Shown here piece after piece: positions 27,904-37,432 of a DNA stretch of 64,000 nucleotides. Within the stretch, counting starts at the first letter, position 1. Every line of letters begins with the position of its first letter. The stretch is taken from positions 1,302,001 to 1,366,000 of the forward strand of contig NZ_JAAIKC010000001.1 of assembly GCF_010820665.1 (NCBI RefSeq). The letters run 5' to 3'. Origin of the DNA: Paenibacillus sp. SYP-B3998 (GTDB lineage Bacteria; Bacillota; Bacilli; Paenibacillales; NBRC-103111). The notes below the pieces were generated by a model that saw only the letters and a program-made list of their open reading frames with translations, was not told the DNA's origin and made no database searches. The position numbers and the translations under genes were made by a program.

Positions 27904-28839
27904 ATGCAAATAGTCCCGTTATCATATCCGATTGATTTTAAGACCAGCCCTCTATTTGTAGGTAAGCAGGTAGTGGCGATTGGTGATTTTGATGGTGTTC
28001 ACTTAGGACATCGGGAAGTTATTGGTCGTGCGATACAGACCGCTAAACGTCTTGGTCTTCCTGCTTCCATTATGACTTTTCACCCTCATCCTAGAGCAGT
28101 TATGGGTCAAGAGAAGTACACAGATCTCCTAACTCCTATGAATAAAAAGATGGAGTTATTCGCATCGCTAGGTGTGAAGCATGCTTACATTGTCACCTTT
28201 GATGCTTCCTTAATGCGATTGTCACCAGAGCAGTTTGTAGACCAAGTGCTATACCTGCTTGGCGTGGATAGTGTTATTTGTGGTTTTGACTTTACATTTG
28301 GCTATCAAGGCAAGGGAACGCCGGATTCTCTTTGTGAATTGAGTCACGGTAAATTTTCCGTAGAAGTGGTGAGACCTTTTCATATGGATGGGGAAAAAGT
28401 AAGCAGTACGTTAATTCGCGAATCCTTACAACAAGGAGATATCGATACCGTGACAAGACTGTTAGGTCGTCCTTACAGTATTAGCGGGATCGTTGTTGAC
28501 GGTGAAAAGAGAGGACGCACGATAGGCTTTCCTACAGCAAATCTTCAGTTGGAAGAGCCTTACGTGAAACCAATCAATGGTGTTTATGCAATTAGAGCTC
28601 TAGTTAATGGTGAAAGTTACAAGGGTGTCATGAATATCGGTGTGAAACCGACGTTCACAACGGGTGAACTAAAGCCATCTTTTGAAGCTCATTTATTTGA
28701 TTTCTCCGAGCAAATTTATGGAGAGCATCTCACGGTTGAGTTAGTTGCTTATCTACGAGCAGAACGGAAGTTTTCTTCGATTGACGAGCTGATATCACAA
28801 ATTAGACGCGATGCTGAAATCGCGAAAGAGAAGCTTTAA
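27904..28839 (+). CDS. ribF: Bifunctional riboflavin kinase / FAD synthetase
   Basis: Converts riboflavin to FMN and then FAD. The 311-residue protein has the N-terminal FAD synthetase nucleotidyltransferase domain (GDFDGVHLGH, residues 28-37) and the C-terminal riboflavin kinase domain (GFPTANL, about 204-210). It is the normal end of the operon. ATG 27904 follows a weak AGGTGAAATG site, so translation may partly depend on read-through from truB. Confidence 0.96.
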   Translation: MQIVPLSYPIDFKTSPLFVGKQVVAIGDFDGVHLGHREVIGRAIQTAKRLGLPASIMTFHPHPRAVMGQEKYTDLLTPMNKKMELFASLGVKHAYIVTFDASLMRLSPEQFVDQVLYLLGVDSVICGFDFTFGYQGKGTPDSLCELSHGKFSVEVVRPFHMDGEKVSSTLIRESLQQGDIDTVTRLLGRPYSISGIVVDGEKRGRTIGFPTANLQLEEPYVKPINGVYAIRALVNGESYKGVMNIGVKPTFTTGELKPSFEAHLFDFSEQIYGEHLTVELVAYLRAERKFSSIDELISQIRRDAEIAKEKL

Positions 28840-28861
28840 GACGTATGTTCTGAAACAAGCA

Positions 28862-28891
28862 TTTACTTCTAACTAATAGTTATGCTATACT
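28862..28891 (+). promoter_or_regulatory. Promoter of rpsO
   Basis: TTTACT (28862-28867), 18-base spacer, TATACT (28886-28891) with an extended -10 TG (TGC just upstream). Predicted start near 28898. Confidence 0.6.
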
Positions 28892-28904
28892 AAATAACGT
28901 TGCC

Positions 28905-28975
28905 AAAAGGATCATTCCTTTTGAGCATGAACCTTAGCTTGGAACTACGCTATCACCGGCGTAATCTCGGCTATA
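28905..28975 (+). promoter_or_regulatory. Structured 5' leader of rpsO (candidate S15 autoregulatory element)
   Basis: Two hairpins fit by eye. AAAAGG (28905-28910) pairs with CCTTTT (28917-28922). A two-stage stem has TAGC (28935-28938) with GCTA (28970-28973) enclosing TACGC (28946-28950) with GCGTA (28959-28963). S15 leaders in bacteria are commonly autoregulated by the protein itself; assigning that role here is inference. Confidence 0.45.
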
Positions 28976-29006
28976 GGGGATACTTACGAACAGGAGGTGA
29001 ACAAGT

Positions 29007-29276
29007 ATGGCATTAACACAAGAGCGTAAAACACAACTGATCCAAACTCACAAGGTACATGATACCGATACGGGTTCTCCAGAAGTACAAGTGGCTATCC
29101 TTACGGAAAACATTGTCAACCTGACAGATCATTTGCGGACTCACAAGAAAGATCATCATTCCCGCCGTGGTTTGCTTAAAATGGTTGGACAACGCCGTAA
29201 GTTACTAGCTTACCTGAAGAACAAAGAAGCGAGCCGTTACAGTGCTTTGATTGCAAAGCTTGGTTTGCGTCGATAA
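29007..29276 (+). CDS. rpsO: 30S ribosomal protein S15
   Basis: Primary 16S rRNA-binding protein of the platform. The 89-residue product has the exact family length, with the conserved [24 protein letters not shown] and the YLKNKE segments. ATG 29007 follows AGGAGGTGA, a near-perfect site. It is monocistronic, with its own promoter and terminator. Confidence 0.98.
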   Translation: MALTQERKTQLIQTHKVHDTDTGSPEVQVAILTENIVNLTDHLRTHKKDHHSRRGLLKMVGQRRKLLAYLKNKEASRYSALIAKLGLRR

Positions 29277-29290
29277 AACCGACCATGAGA

Positions 29291-29358
29291 AGCAACCTGT
29301 TGCTACCTCGCTGGGCTTGATAAGAGCTTGGCGAAAAGCAGCAACCAGGTTGCTTTTT
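29291..29358 (+). terminator. Rho-independent terminator after rpsO
   Basis: AGCAACCTGTTGCT (29291-29304) pairs, with one bulge, with AGCAACCAGGTTGCT (29340-29354), then TTTT. The 3' arm is itself nearly self-complementary. Confidence 0.8.
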
Positions 29359-29465
29359 CTTGTATTTTTAAAACAGAAAAAGAAGGAAATACTAGGTATG
29401 ATGAAGAAATAGGGGAAGACTCCTCTGTCTCTAGGCATCAATTGGATACATAAAGAGTTTACGAA

Positions 29466-29492
29466 ACAGAAACCTGTAAAGCATGTTTCTGT
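29466..29492 (+). promoter_or_regulatory. Hairpin in the pnp leader
   Basis: ACAGAAAC (29466-29473) pairs perfectly with GTTTCTGT (29485-29492), leaving an 11-base loop. It lies about 45 bases before the pnp start. pnp leaders in other bacteria are processed and autoregulated; whether this one is remains inference. Confidence 0.45.
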
Positions 29493-29537
29493 ATGATCCA
29501 ACACATAACTTATGAAGTAAGTTCTTAGGAGGGTATT

Positions 29538-31640
29538 ATGGAGAAAAGGGTACAAATGGACCTTGGGGGAAGACCGTTTATTCTTGAAACGGGTCGTCTT
29601 GCTAAACAGGCCAATGCAGCTGTAACCGTACGTTACGGTGATACGGTTGTGCTTTCAACAGTTACGGCATCTACGGGGCCAAAAGATTTGGATTTCTTCC
29701 CGTTAACTGTGAATTATGAAGAAAGATTATATTCTGTTGGTAAAATTCCAGGTGGTTTTATCAAGCGTGAAGGACGTCCGAGCGAAAAAGCGATTCTTGC
29801 TAGCCGTTTGACGGACCGTCCGATTCGTCCGCTTTTCCCTGAAGGTTTCCGTAACGATGTTCAAATTGTTTCTATTGTAATGAGCGTCGATCAAGAATGT
29901 TCGCCTGAAATTGCAGCGATGATTGGTACATCCGCAGCACTTGCGATTTCTGATGTTCCTTTTAACGGACCTGTTGGTGGTGTTATTGTTGGTCGTGTGG
30001 ATGGTCAATTCGTGATTAATCCAACAACGGAGCAAGCTGAGAAAAGCGATATCCATTTAACGGTCGCTGGTACCAAAGATGCTATCATGATGGTTGAGGC
30101 TGGCGCTAATGAAGTTCCTGAGGAAGTTATGCTCGAAGCTATTATGTTCGGTCATGACGAAATTCGTAAAATCGTTGCCGTGATTGAGGATTTGGTTCAA
30201 CAGGCCGGTAAACCGAAAATGGAAGTTAAACTGCATGCTGTTGACGAGACGGTTAACCAAGCTGTTCGTGCGTTTGCGCAAGCAAGATTAGTAGAGGCTG
30301 TCAAAATTGCTGAGAAGCATGCTCGTCAAGATGCTATTGATGTTGTGAATGCAGAAGCCGTAGCGCATTTCAATGAAGTTTATGCGCAAACGCCTGAATT
30401 GATCGGTGATGTAAAAGAAACCTTGTATGACATCGTAAAAGATGAAGTTCGTCGCTTAATTACGCATGATAAAGTAAGACCTGACGGACGTAAGCCAGAT
30501 GAAATTCGCCCCATAGAGTGCGATATCAATTTGTTGCCGCGTACGCACGGTTCCGGATTGTTCACCCGTGGACAAACTCAAGCATTAAGCATTTGTACAT
30601 TAGGTGCTCTTGGGGATGTTCAAATTTTGGATGGCCTAGATTTGACTGAAACCAAGCGTTTCATGCACCACTATAACTTCCCACCTTTCTCCGTAGGTGA
30701 AGCTAGACCGCTTCGTCCTCCAGGCCGTCGTGAAATTGGACATGGCGCATTAGGCGAGAGAGCACTTGAGCCAATCATTCCGAATGAAGTGGATTTTCCA
30801 TACACGATTCGCTTAGTTTCTGAGGTTCTTGAATCTAATGGCTCAACGTCACAAGCAAGTATTTGTGCAAGTACGCTTGCATTAATGGATGCAGGCGTGC
30901 CGATTAAAGCTCCAGTAGCTGGGATTGCAATGGGGCTGATCAAAGATGGTGATCATTTTTCAATTTTGTCTGATATTCAAGGTATGGAAGATCATCTTGG
31001 AGATATGGATTTCAAAGTTGCAGGTACAGCTAAGGGTGTAACAGCTTTACAAATGGACATCAAAATCGATGGTATCGACAGAAGCATCTTACAGCAATCT
31101 TTGCAACAAGCCAAAGAAGGTCGTTTGCATATTCTGAACAAAATGCTTTCCCGTATTGATGAGCCTAAGAAATCCCTTTCCAAATATGCACCTAAGATTC
31201 TTACGATGCAGATCAATCCGGACAAAATCCGTGATGTTATTGGTGCTGGAGGCAAGATCATCAATAAAATTATTGAAGAGACCGGCGTGAAAATTGATAT
31301 TGAACAAGATGGTCGTGTATTCATCGCATCTTCGAATCAAGAGATGAACGAAAAAGCACGTTCGATCATTGAAGGCATTGTGCGTGAGGTTATCGTCGGT
31401 GAAACTTACCTCGGAACAGTGAAACGCGTTGAGAAGTTCGGTGCATTTGTAGAGATTCTTCCTGGTAAAGAAGGATTGGTTCATATTTCACAAATCTCCA
31501 CTGAGCGCGTAGCAAAAGTTGAAGATGTAGTGAATATTGGCGATCAAATTACTGTAAAAGTAACAGAAATTGATCAACAAGGACGAGTTAATCTTTCCCG
31601 CAAAGCTACACTAACTTCGCAAGTCCCGGCTCAAACCTAA
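29538..31640 (+). CDS. pnp: Polynucleotide phosphorylase
   Basis: 3'-5' phosphorolytic exoribonuclease of the RNA degradosome. The 700-residue protein has two RNase PH domains (first with [14 protein letters not shown], second with TRGQTQAL), a KH domain (about 555-620, [12 protein letters not shown]) and an S1 domain (about 622-690, [16 protein letters not shown]). Length and domains are complete. ATG 29538 follows AGGAGGG. It is followed by a terminator, so ylxY is probably expressed separately. Confidence 0.98.
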   Translation: MEKRVQMDLGGRPFILETGRLAKQANAAVTVRYGDTVVLSTVTASTGPKDLDFFPLTVNYEERLYSVGKIPGGFIKREGRPSEKAILASRLTDRPIRPLFPEGFRNDVQIVSIVMSVDQECSPEIAAMIGTSAALAISDVPFNGPVGGVIVGRVDGQFVINPTTEQAEKSDIHLTVAGTKDAIMMVEAGANEVPEEVMLEAIMFGHDEIRKIVAVIEDLVQQAGKPKMEVKLHAVDETVNQAVRAFAQARLVEAVKIAEKHARQDAIDVVNAEAVAHFNEVYAQTPELIGDVKETLYDIVKDEVRRLITHDKVRPDGRKPDEIRPIECDINLLPRTHGSGLFTRGQTQALSICTLGALGDVQILDGLDLTETKRFMHHYNFPPFSVGEARPLRPPGRREIGHGALGERALEPIIPNEVDFPYTIRLVSEVLESNGSTSQASICASTLALMDAGVPIKAPVAGIAMGLIKDGDHFSILSDIQGMEDHLGDMDFKVAGTAKGVTALQMDIKIDGIDRSILQQSLQQAKEGRLHILNKMLSRIDEPKKSLSKYAPKILTMQINPDKIRDVIGAGGKIINKIIEETGVKIDIEQDGRVFIASSNQEMNEKARSIIEGIVREVIVGETYLGTVKRVEKFGAFVEILPGKEGLVHISQISTERVAKVEDVVNIGDQITVKVTEIDQQGRVNLSRKATLTSQVPAQT

Positions 31641-31680
31641 GCCGCGTGACTTGCATACTTACAATTAGATAATATCGGAT

Positions 31681-31709
31681 AAAGAGTCAGTTTAATCTGT
31701 CTCTTTTTT
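31681..31709 (+). terminator. Rho-independent terminator after pnp
   Basis: AAAGAG-T-CAG (31681-31690) pairs with CTG-T-CTCTTT (from 31697), followed by a T run. Confidence 0.75.
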
Positions 31710-31829
31710 GTTTTTCAAAAGTGAAGATATGCCCCGTTCTAATCTTGTCCATCCCTACATAAGATCAGGAAATAAGGAAGGCTTACGATTGCCATGCAAG
31801 CTTTTCTGATGGAAAGTGAGGCACGGAGT

Positions 31830-32879
31830 ATGCTCAACAAAAAATGGCTGGTATTAGGTGTTTTTTTTGCTATAGTGCTGCTTGCACTCCAGGTTACACC
31901 TGGGATTAGAACTTATATGAATGCGGTTAAGGCTGGTGTGAAGCCAATTGTCTCCATAAATAACTGGGGCAATCAGGAAGCAATTCCTGTCATGGCGAGA
32001 GCACAACTCATAGAAAGTGAAAAAGTGAGTCGAAGTAATTTGCTGGAAATTATTGAGGAAGAAGCTTCGAAACGTAAAGTATTGCCAATCAATGCTAAAA
32101 TAGATCCGGTGTGGAAGGCTGTTCCAGGCTATAATGGCTTAGAAGTAGATATCGATGAAACACTTAAGCTCGCTGAACATCATTTAACGCCAGGTAAAAT
32201 TCAATATGTCATGAAAGAAACATCGCCTAGCATACAATTGGAAGATTTGGGGCCCAGCCCGATTTATAAAGGGAATCCAATGAAGCCTATGGCTTCATTC
32301 ATGATAAATGTTGCTTGGGGTAATGAATACTTGCCAATTATTTTAGAAACACTCCGGAAGGAAAATGTACACGCAACCTTTTTCTTAGATGGCATGTGGT
32401 TGAAGAAGAACGTAGATGTGGCTAAAAAAATTCAAAGCGAAGGTCATGAACTTTCCAATCATGCTTATTCCCATAAAGATATGAGAATGATTAGTCGAAG
32501 TAAAGCCACGGAGGAGATATTGAGAACTGAGGACTTGCTCAAGCAGCAAGTAGGAGTAAACAATACATTGTTCGCACCCCCATCAGGTTACTATAATGAG
32601 GAAACCATCCAGGTGGCTTCAGAATTCAAGCTCAAAACAGTTCTTTGGACGTTTGATACGATTGATTGGAAAAACCCAGGCGCAGATCGGATTATTCAAC
32701 GTCTTTCAAAGGCTATTGAGCCGGGAACGCTTATTTTAATGCATCCAACAATATCTTCAAGCGAAGCGCTGAGTGGAATGATTAAAATGATTAAAAATAA
32801 AGGGCTAACCTTAGGGACTGTCACTGAACTGCTTTCACCTAATCGAGTTCCGGAAGCTAATTCGGTATTGTGGGAATGA
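31830..32879 (+). CDS. ylxY: YlxY-type polysaccharide deacetylase-like protein
   Basis: A 349-residue extracytoplasmic protein with an N-terminal signal anchor (LNKKWLVLGVFFAIVLL) and a NodB-like domain (about 165-335). The HxxxH metal motif is kept (HAYSH). The usual first NodB motif with the catalytic Asp (TFDDG) reads INVAWGNE here, as in B. subtilis YlxY, so ordinary deacetylase activity is doubtful. The frame extends to ATG 31794, after AAGGAAGG with long spacing. I prefer ATG 31830 because it starts right at the signal anchor. Gene order pnp-ylxY-M16 protease equals that of B. subtilis. Confidence 0.9.
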   Translation: MLNKKWLVLGVFFAIVLLALQVTPGIRTYMNAVKAGVKPIVSINNWGNQEAIPVMARAQLIESEKVSRSNLLEIIEEEASKRKVLPINAKIDPVWKAVPGYNGLEVDIDETLKLAEHHLTPGKIQYVMKETSPSIQLEDLGPSPIYKGNPMKPMASFMINVAWGNEYLPIILETLRKENVHATFFLDGMWLKKNVDVAKKIQSEGHELSNHAYSHKDMRMISRSKATEEILRTEDLLKQQVGVNNTLFAPPSGYYNEETIQVASEFKLKTVLWTFDTIDWKNPGADRIIQRLSKAIEPGTLILMHPTISSSEALSGMIKMIKNKGLTLGTVTELLSPNRVPEANSVLWE

Positions 32880-32921
32880 TGGTTAAAAAAAGCTGATAGG
32901 AATGCTGTTAGAGATGCAAAG

Positions 32922-32950
32922 TTGAGTCAAGTGAACATTTTTGTTAGACT
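32922..32950 (+). promoter_or_regulatory. Promoter candidate for the M16 protease/dut operon
   Basis: TTGAGT (32922-32927), 17-base spacer, TAGACT (32945-32950), with the predicted start about 50 bases before the gene. Confidence 0.5.
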
Positions 32951-33006
32951 AAGGAAGTATAAATGGGGAATAGGACTTTAGGTGCTACATTCGAGGAGGA
33001 ACCCAG

Positions 33007-34263
33007 GTGATTAAATACCGCTTACATAATGGCTTAAGAGTAGTTATGGAACAAATTCCAACTTTTAGATCCGTAACATTCGGGATCTGGGTAAAAACGG
33101 GTTCGCGTAATGAGAAATCAGAGGTTAATGGAATTTCACATTTTATTGAACATATGCTTTTCAAAGGAACAGAGCGTCACTCTGCTAAAGATATTGCTGA
33201 GATTTTTGATGGTATCGGGGGGAATGTGAATGCATTTACTTCCAAAGAGTATACCTGTTATTACGCTAAAGTACTAGATGAACATTTGCCGATGGCAATG
33301 GATGTTCTTTCAGACATGTTTTTCAATTCTACTTTTGATGAAGGTGAGTTGGAGAAAGAGAAAAACGTGATTTTTGAAGAAATATCCATGTATGAAGATA
33401 CACCGGACGATTTAGTACACGATTTAGTTGCTAAAGCTGCTTACGGTACGCACCCGCTTGGCCTTACAATACTTGGAACTCAGAACAATTTGTCCGCAAT
33501 GAAATCAGATGATTTAAGAAACTATATGAAACACTTCTATAATACAGAGAATACAGTGCTAAGCATCGCGGGTAATATTGATGATAGCGTTCGTGAGTTG
33601 ATTGAGCAGCATTTTGGAGGATTCGATCAGTCGGGGAATGAAACCGAATATGATGCGCCTAATTTTCTAAGCGACCTCGTTTTCCATGCGAAGAAGACAG
33701 AGCAAAATCACATTTGTCTCTCACTGCCGGGCCTCTCTTTGCAAGAGGAGAACTTATATCCTATGGTTTTGCTGAATAATGCCATTGGAGGTGGGATGAG
33801 TTCCAGACTATTCCAAGAGATTCGGGAAAAAAGAGGTCTCGCGTATTCGGTGTACTCCTACCATTCCTCCCATATCGACAGCGGTATGTTCACGATATAT
33901 ACAGGTACTGCTCCTAAACAAACCGATGAAGTACTTAAAGTTACCTTGGAACTGCTTCATGATATATCTATCAATGGGATGACGGACTCCGAACTGAAAA
34001 AAGGAAAAGAGCAGCTCAAAGGCAGCTTGATTCTTAGTTTGGAAAGCACAAGCAGCCGTATGAACCGTTATGGAAAAAATGAATTGATGACAGGGAAACA
34101 CTACAGTTTAGACGAAATGATTGAACGTATCGAGAGTGTGCAAATGGAGCATATTCGCGAGCTGACCAAAAAACTATTCTCAGCGCCGTTTGCACTTTCT
34201 ATGGTCGGTAATTCTGATGAAGTTATTCAAGGATTTAGGAGGGATCAACTTGTCTCTTCTTAA
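33007..34263 (+). CDS. mlpA: M16 family zinc peptidase (MlpA/YmxG)
   Basis: A processing-peptidase-like insulinase-family protein, 418 residues. It has the inverted zinc motif HFIEH at about residues 48-52 (within GISHFIEHMLFKGT) and a downstream Glu in the EKNVIFEEISMYED block, so it should be catalytically competent. A second M16 half-domain follows. The start is GTG 33007 after AGGAGG. Two more M16 genes lie at 46192 and 47476. The end overlaps dut. Confidence 0.93.
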   Translation: MIKYRLHNGLRVVMEQIPTFRSVTFGIWVKTGSRNEKSEVNGISHFIEHMLFKGTERHSAKDIAEIFDGIGGNVNAFTSKEYTCYYAKVLDEHLPMAMDVLSDMFFNSTFDEGELEKEKNVIFEEISMYEDTPDDLVHDLVAKAAYGTHPLGLTILGTQNNLSAMKSDDLRNYMKHFYNTENTVLSIAGNIDDSVRELIEQHFGGFDQSGNETEYDAPNFLSDLVFHAKKTEQNHICLSLPGLSLQEENLYPMVLLNNAIGGGMSSRLFQEIREKRGLAYSVYSYHSSHIDSGMFTIYTGTAPKQTDEVLKVTLELLHDISINGMTDSELKKGKEQLKGSLILSLESTSSRMNRYGKNELMTGKHYSLDEMIERIESVQMEHIRELTKKLFSAPFALSMVGNSDEVIQGFRRDQLVSS

Positions 34264-34705
34264 TTATGAAGTACAGATCAAACGGGTGTCTGGTCAAGAG
34301 GATATTCTACTGCCGCAAAAAATGACGGAAGCCGCGAGCGGCTTTGATCTTCATGCTGCGGTTAGTGAACCAGTTGTGCTTAACCCAGGCGAAAGGCAGC
34401 TTATTCCGACGGGCTTTGCATTAAGTATGTCGGCTGATCTTGAGGCGCAGATTCGTCCACGAAGCGGATTAGCTTATAAACACGGCATTACAACCTTAAA
34501 TTCACCAGGAACAATCGATGCTGATTACCGCGGTGAAGTTAAAGTACTGCTAATTAACCACGGTCAAGAGCCTTTTACAATCCAGCGAAATGAACGTATT
34601 GCCCAAATGGTGTTTCAGCTTGTTCCGCGAATTAAGCTTACTGAGGTTGTAGAATTGACAGAAACAGAGCGTGGCTCTGGTGGTTTTGGTCATACAGGTC
34701 ATTAA
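34250..34705 (+). CDS. dut: Deoxyuridine 5'-triphosphate nucleotidohydrolase
   Basis: Trimeric dUTPase, hydrolysing dUTP to dUMP and pyrophosphate. The five motifs are visible: GFDLHAA, PRSGLAYKHG, GTIDADYRGEV, RIAQMVF and the C-terminal GSGGFGHTG P-loop-like motif. The frame is open from 34190 inside the M16 gene. TTG 34250, six bases after AGGAGGG, gives 151 residues of usual length, so I use it; the genes then overlap by 14 bases. Confidence 0.95.
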   Translation: MSLLNYEVQIKRVSGQEDILLPQKMTEAASGFDLHAAVSEPVVLNPGERQLIPTGFALSMSADLEAQIRPRSGLAYKHGITTLNSPGTIDADYRGEVKVLLINHGQEPFTIQRNERIAQMVFQLVPRIKLTEVVELTETERGSGGFGHTGH

Positions 34706-34741
34706 ACTTAGACTTGCATAACCTATAGTGTTAGCGAATTC

Positions 34742-34774
34742 GAGTCCCTTCCATAAGGAAAGGGCTCTTTTTTG
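34742..34774 (+). terminator. Rho-independent terminator after dut
   Basis: GAGTCCCTTCC (34742-34752) pairs with GGAAAGGGCTC (34757-34767) with one irregularity, followed by TTTTTT. Confidence 0.82.
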
Positions 34775-34802
34775 TTTCTTGAGGAACTCTAATGGATAAG
34801 TC

Positions 34803-34830
34803 ACCCATCATTAGGCGTAAGCATACTATA
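34803..34830 (+). promoter_or_regulatory. SigK-type promoter candidate before dpaA
   Basis: AC (34803-34804), 17 bases, CATACTATA (34822-34830). This agrees with the B. subtilis mother-cell SigK pattern AC-N17-CATANNNTA. The B. subtilis spoVF operon is SigK-dependent. Confidence 0.6.
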
Positions 34831-34868
34831 ACTTATCGAAACGGACCGAGAAAGGGGTGTAAGCGAGA

Positions 34869-35768
34869 ATGCTTACTGGGATTTCGGTTGCTTTCATGGG
34901 TGGAGACGCCCGGCAGCTTGAAGTAATTCAAAAATTCACCGAGCTTGATGCCATGGTTACTTTGTTTGGCTTTGATAATTTGGGGCGCCAGTTCAGTGGA
35001 GTAACGAATGCGAAGCTTCAACCTGCACTGCTTCAAAATATTGATGCATTGATACTACCAGCTGTTGGTACGGATGATTCAGGACAAGTGGATTCCATTT
35101 TTTCAAGTGAAGAGATGATTTTGACAGAAGATCATATTGCTTCGCTGCCCAAACATGCCAAGGTGTACACAGGGATGGCAAAAAGTTACCTGAAGAAACT
35201 TTGCTCGGCGCAAGGTATTGATGTCATTGAGTTATTTGATCGTGATGATGTAGCCATTTATAACTCTATTCCGACAGCCGAGGGCGCCTTAATGATGGCG
35301 ATTCAGAACACGGACATTACGATTCATGGTTCGATTTGTATGGTCTTAGGCTTTGGACGTACTGGATTTACAATGGCAAAAACGTTGCAAGGACTTGGGG
35401 CGACAGTCAAGGTTGGGGTGAGGAAGCCGGAGCATTTTGCTAGGGCGTGGGAGATGGGTTTTCAGCCTTTCTATACGAAAGACTTGTACCCGGAAGTGGG
35501 GAATATTGACTTGCTTTTTAACACAATTCCGACTATGATAGTCACAGCGCAAGTAATTACCAATATCCCACATCGCGCGCTGATCATCGATTTGGCTTCC
35601 AAACCCGGCGGAACGGATTTTAGATTTGCCGAGAAAAGAGGCGTCAAAGCGATGCTCGCGCCCGGATTACCTGGCATCGTCGCACCGAAAACAGCTGGTC
35701 GAATTATGGCGAATACGCTTAGTCAGCTGATCGAGGAAGACTTTAAAGACAGGAGCGATGTGGAATGA
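34869..35768 (+). CDS. dpaA: Dipicolinate synthase subunit A
   Basis: Mother-cell enzyme subunit (SpoVFA) that makes dipicolinic acid from the dihydrodipicolinate branch of lysine synthesis. The 299-residue protein has an N-terminal D-isomer-dehydrogenase-like part (FMGGDARQLEV) and a Rossmann motif GFGRTGFTMAKTL at about 158-170. ATG 34869 follows AAGGGGTG. The stop overlaps dpaB (ATGA), as expected for a two-subunit enzyme. Confidence 0.96.
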   Translation: MLTGISVAFMGGDARQLEVIQKFTELDAMVTLFGFDNLGRQFSGVTNAKLQPALLQNIDALILPAVGTDDSGQVDSIFSSEEMILTEDHIASLPKHAKVYTGMAKSYLKKLCSAQGIDVIELFDRDDVAIYNSIPTAEGALMMAIQNTDITIHGSICMVLGFGRTGFTMAKTLQGLGATVKVGVRKPEHFARAWEMGFQPFYTKDLYPEVGNIDLLFNTIPTMIVTAQVITNIPHRALIIDLASKPGGTDFRFAEKRGVKAMLAPGLPGIVAPKTAGRIMANTLSQLIEEDFKDRSDVE

Positions 35769-36358
35769 ATTGGAACGGGAAAACGGTCGGGTATGCATTG
35801 ACAGGCTCGCATTGTACGCTAGAAGAAGTCATGCCGCAGATTAAAAGATTTGTAGACGCAGGTGCACGTGTGATTCCAATCGTATCGAACACAATTTTAA
35901 CAACCGATACTCGATTCGGTAAATCCGCGGATTGGCAGCAGCAGTTGAAAGATATAACGGGTAATGAAATTATCTCGACGATTGTAGATGCAGAGCCACT
36001 AGGACCATCGAAGCTTCTTGATGTTCTGGTTATTGCACCTTGCACTGGTAATACGACTAGCAAGTTAGCAAATGCATTGACTGAGAGTCCTGTACTTATG
36101 GCGGCCAAAGCGCAAATGAGGAACCTGCGTCCACTAGTCTTGGCGATTTCCACGAATGATGGGCTCGGGCTGAATGCCATGAATATTGCTAAACTTCTCA
36201 TCACCAAAAACATTTACTTTGTGCCATATGGTCAAGATGCACCTAGTGCGAAGCCTAACTCTTTGGTAGCAAAAATGGATTTGATTATGGAAGCTTGCGA
36301 AGCAGCTCTAGAAGGAAAACAGCTACAGCCAATGATCATTGAGAGATTTCAGTATTAA
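35765..36358 (+). CDS. dpaB: Dipicolinate synthase subunit B (flavoprotein-like)
   Basis: SpoVFB, the partner subunit of DpaA. The 197-residue protein is of the flavoprotein/PPC-decarboxylase fold, with GYALTGSHCTLEEVM at the N-terminus and APCTGNTTSKLANALT at about 97-112. It overlaps dpaA by four bases and is followed at 36 bases by asd. Confidence 0.96.
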   Translation: MNWNGKTVGYALTGSHCTLEEVMPQIKRFVDAGARVIPIVSNTILTTDTRFGKSADWQQQLKDITGNEIISTIVDAEPLGPSKLLDVLVIAPCTGNTTSKLANALTESPVLMAAKAQMRNLRPLVLAISTNDGLGLNAMNIAKLLITKNIYFVPYGQDAPSAKPNSLVAKMDLIMEACEAALEGKQLQPMIIERFQY

Positions 36359-36394
36359 TTCATATACAATTATACAAAGGGGAGAGGACAGGAC

Positions 36395-37432
36395 ATGTCG
36401 AACCAGAAACTATTTAACGTTGCAGTTGTCGGCGCTACAGGCGCCGTAGGAGAACAAATTATTCGTCTACTAGAAGAGCGGAATTTCCCCATTAAGGAAT
36501 TGAAATTACTATCCTCTGCTAGATCCGCGGGCGTAAAGCTTGCTTTCAAAGGTCAAGATATCACCGTTCAGGAAGCGATGCCTGAAAGTTTTCAGGGCGT
36601 CGACATTGCATTGTTCAGCGCCGGAGGAGATGTAACGAAGGCGCTGGCTCCGCATGCCGTTCAAGCAGGTGCGATTTGTATTGACAATACGAGTGCGTAC
36701 CGGATGGATCCGGAAACTCCGCTCGTAGTTCCTGAAGTGAACGTTGATAAAATTAATGAACATAAAGGGATTATCGCAAACCCGAATTGTTCAACGATTC
36801 AAATGGTTGCCGCTTTAAAGCCATTATATGATCGTTATGGAATTTCACGTATTATCGTGTCCACTTATCAAGCGGTTTCGGGCGCAGGTGCCAAAGCGAT
36901 TAACGAAATGATGAGACAATCCAAAGAGGTGCTCGAAGGAAGAGATGCGAACCCAGATATTTTGCCAGTTGGTTCCTTGCCTGTTAAGCATCAAATTGCA
37001 TTCAATGCGATTCCTCAAATCGATAAGTTCCTCGATAATGGATTTACAAACGAAGAAATGAAAATGATTCTCGAAACGAAAAAAATTATGGGTGACGATT
37101 CCATTGAAGTTACAGCTACGTGTGTTCGTATCCCTGTTGTCTATGGTCACTCAGAGTCTGTCTATGTAGAATTAAAAGAGGATTTCGATGTTGAAGAAGT
37201 GAAAACCTTGCTGGCTAACGCGCCTGGTATCGTCTTAGTCGACAACCCGGCTGAGCAGCAGTACCCACTTGCTTCGGACGCTGCAGGAAAATTGGAAACT
37301 TTCGTAGGTCGCGTACGTCGCGATCTGAGCAATCCCAAAGCACTGAACCTATGGATTGTCTCTGACAATCTGCTTAAAGGTGCAGCTTGGAATGCTGTAC
37401 AAATCGCTGAATATATTGCTATTGAACAGTAA
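36395..37432 (+). CDS. asd: Aspartate-semialdehyde dehydrogenase
   Basis: Reduces aspartyl phosphate to aspartate semialdehyde, the branch point to lysine, dipicolinate, threonine and methionine. The 345-residue protein has the NADP motif GATGAVGEQI (residues 13-22) and the catalytic Cys in NPNCSTIQM (about residue 131). ATG 36395 follows GGGGAGAGG. Confidence 0.97.
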   Translation: MSNQKLFNVAVVGATGAVGEQIIRLLEERNFPIKELKLLSSARSAGVKLAFKGQDITVQEAMPESFQGVDIALFSAGGDVTKALAPHAVQAGAICIDNTSAYRMDPETPLVVPEVNVDKINEHKGIIANPNCSTIQMVAALKPLYDRYGISRIIVSTYQAVSGAGAKAINEMMRQSKEVLEGRDANPDILPVGSLPVKHQIAFNAIPQIDKFLDNGFTNEEMKMILETKKIMGDDSIEVTATCVRIPVVYGHSESVYVELKEDFDVEEVKTLLANAPGIVLVDNPAEQQYPLASDAAGKLETFVGRVRRDLSNPKALNLWIVSDNLLKGAAWNAVQIAEYIAIEQ

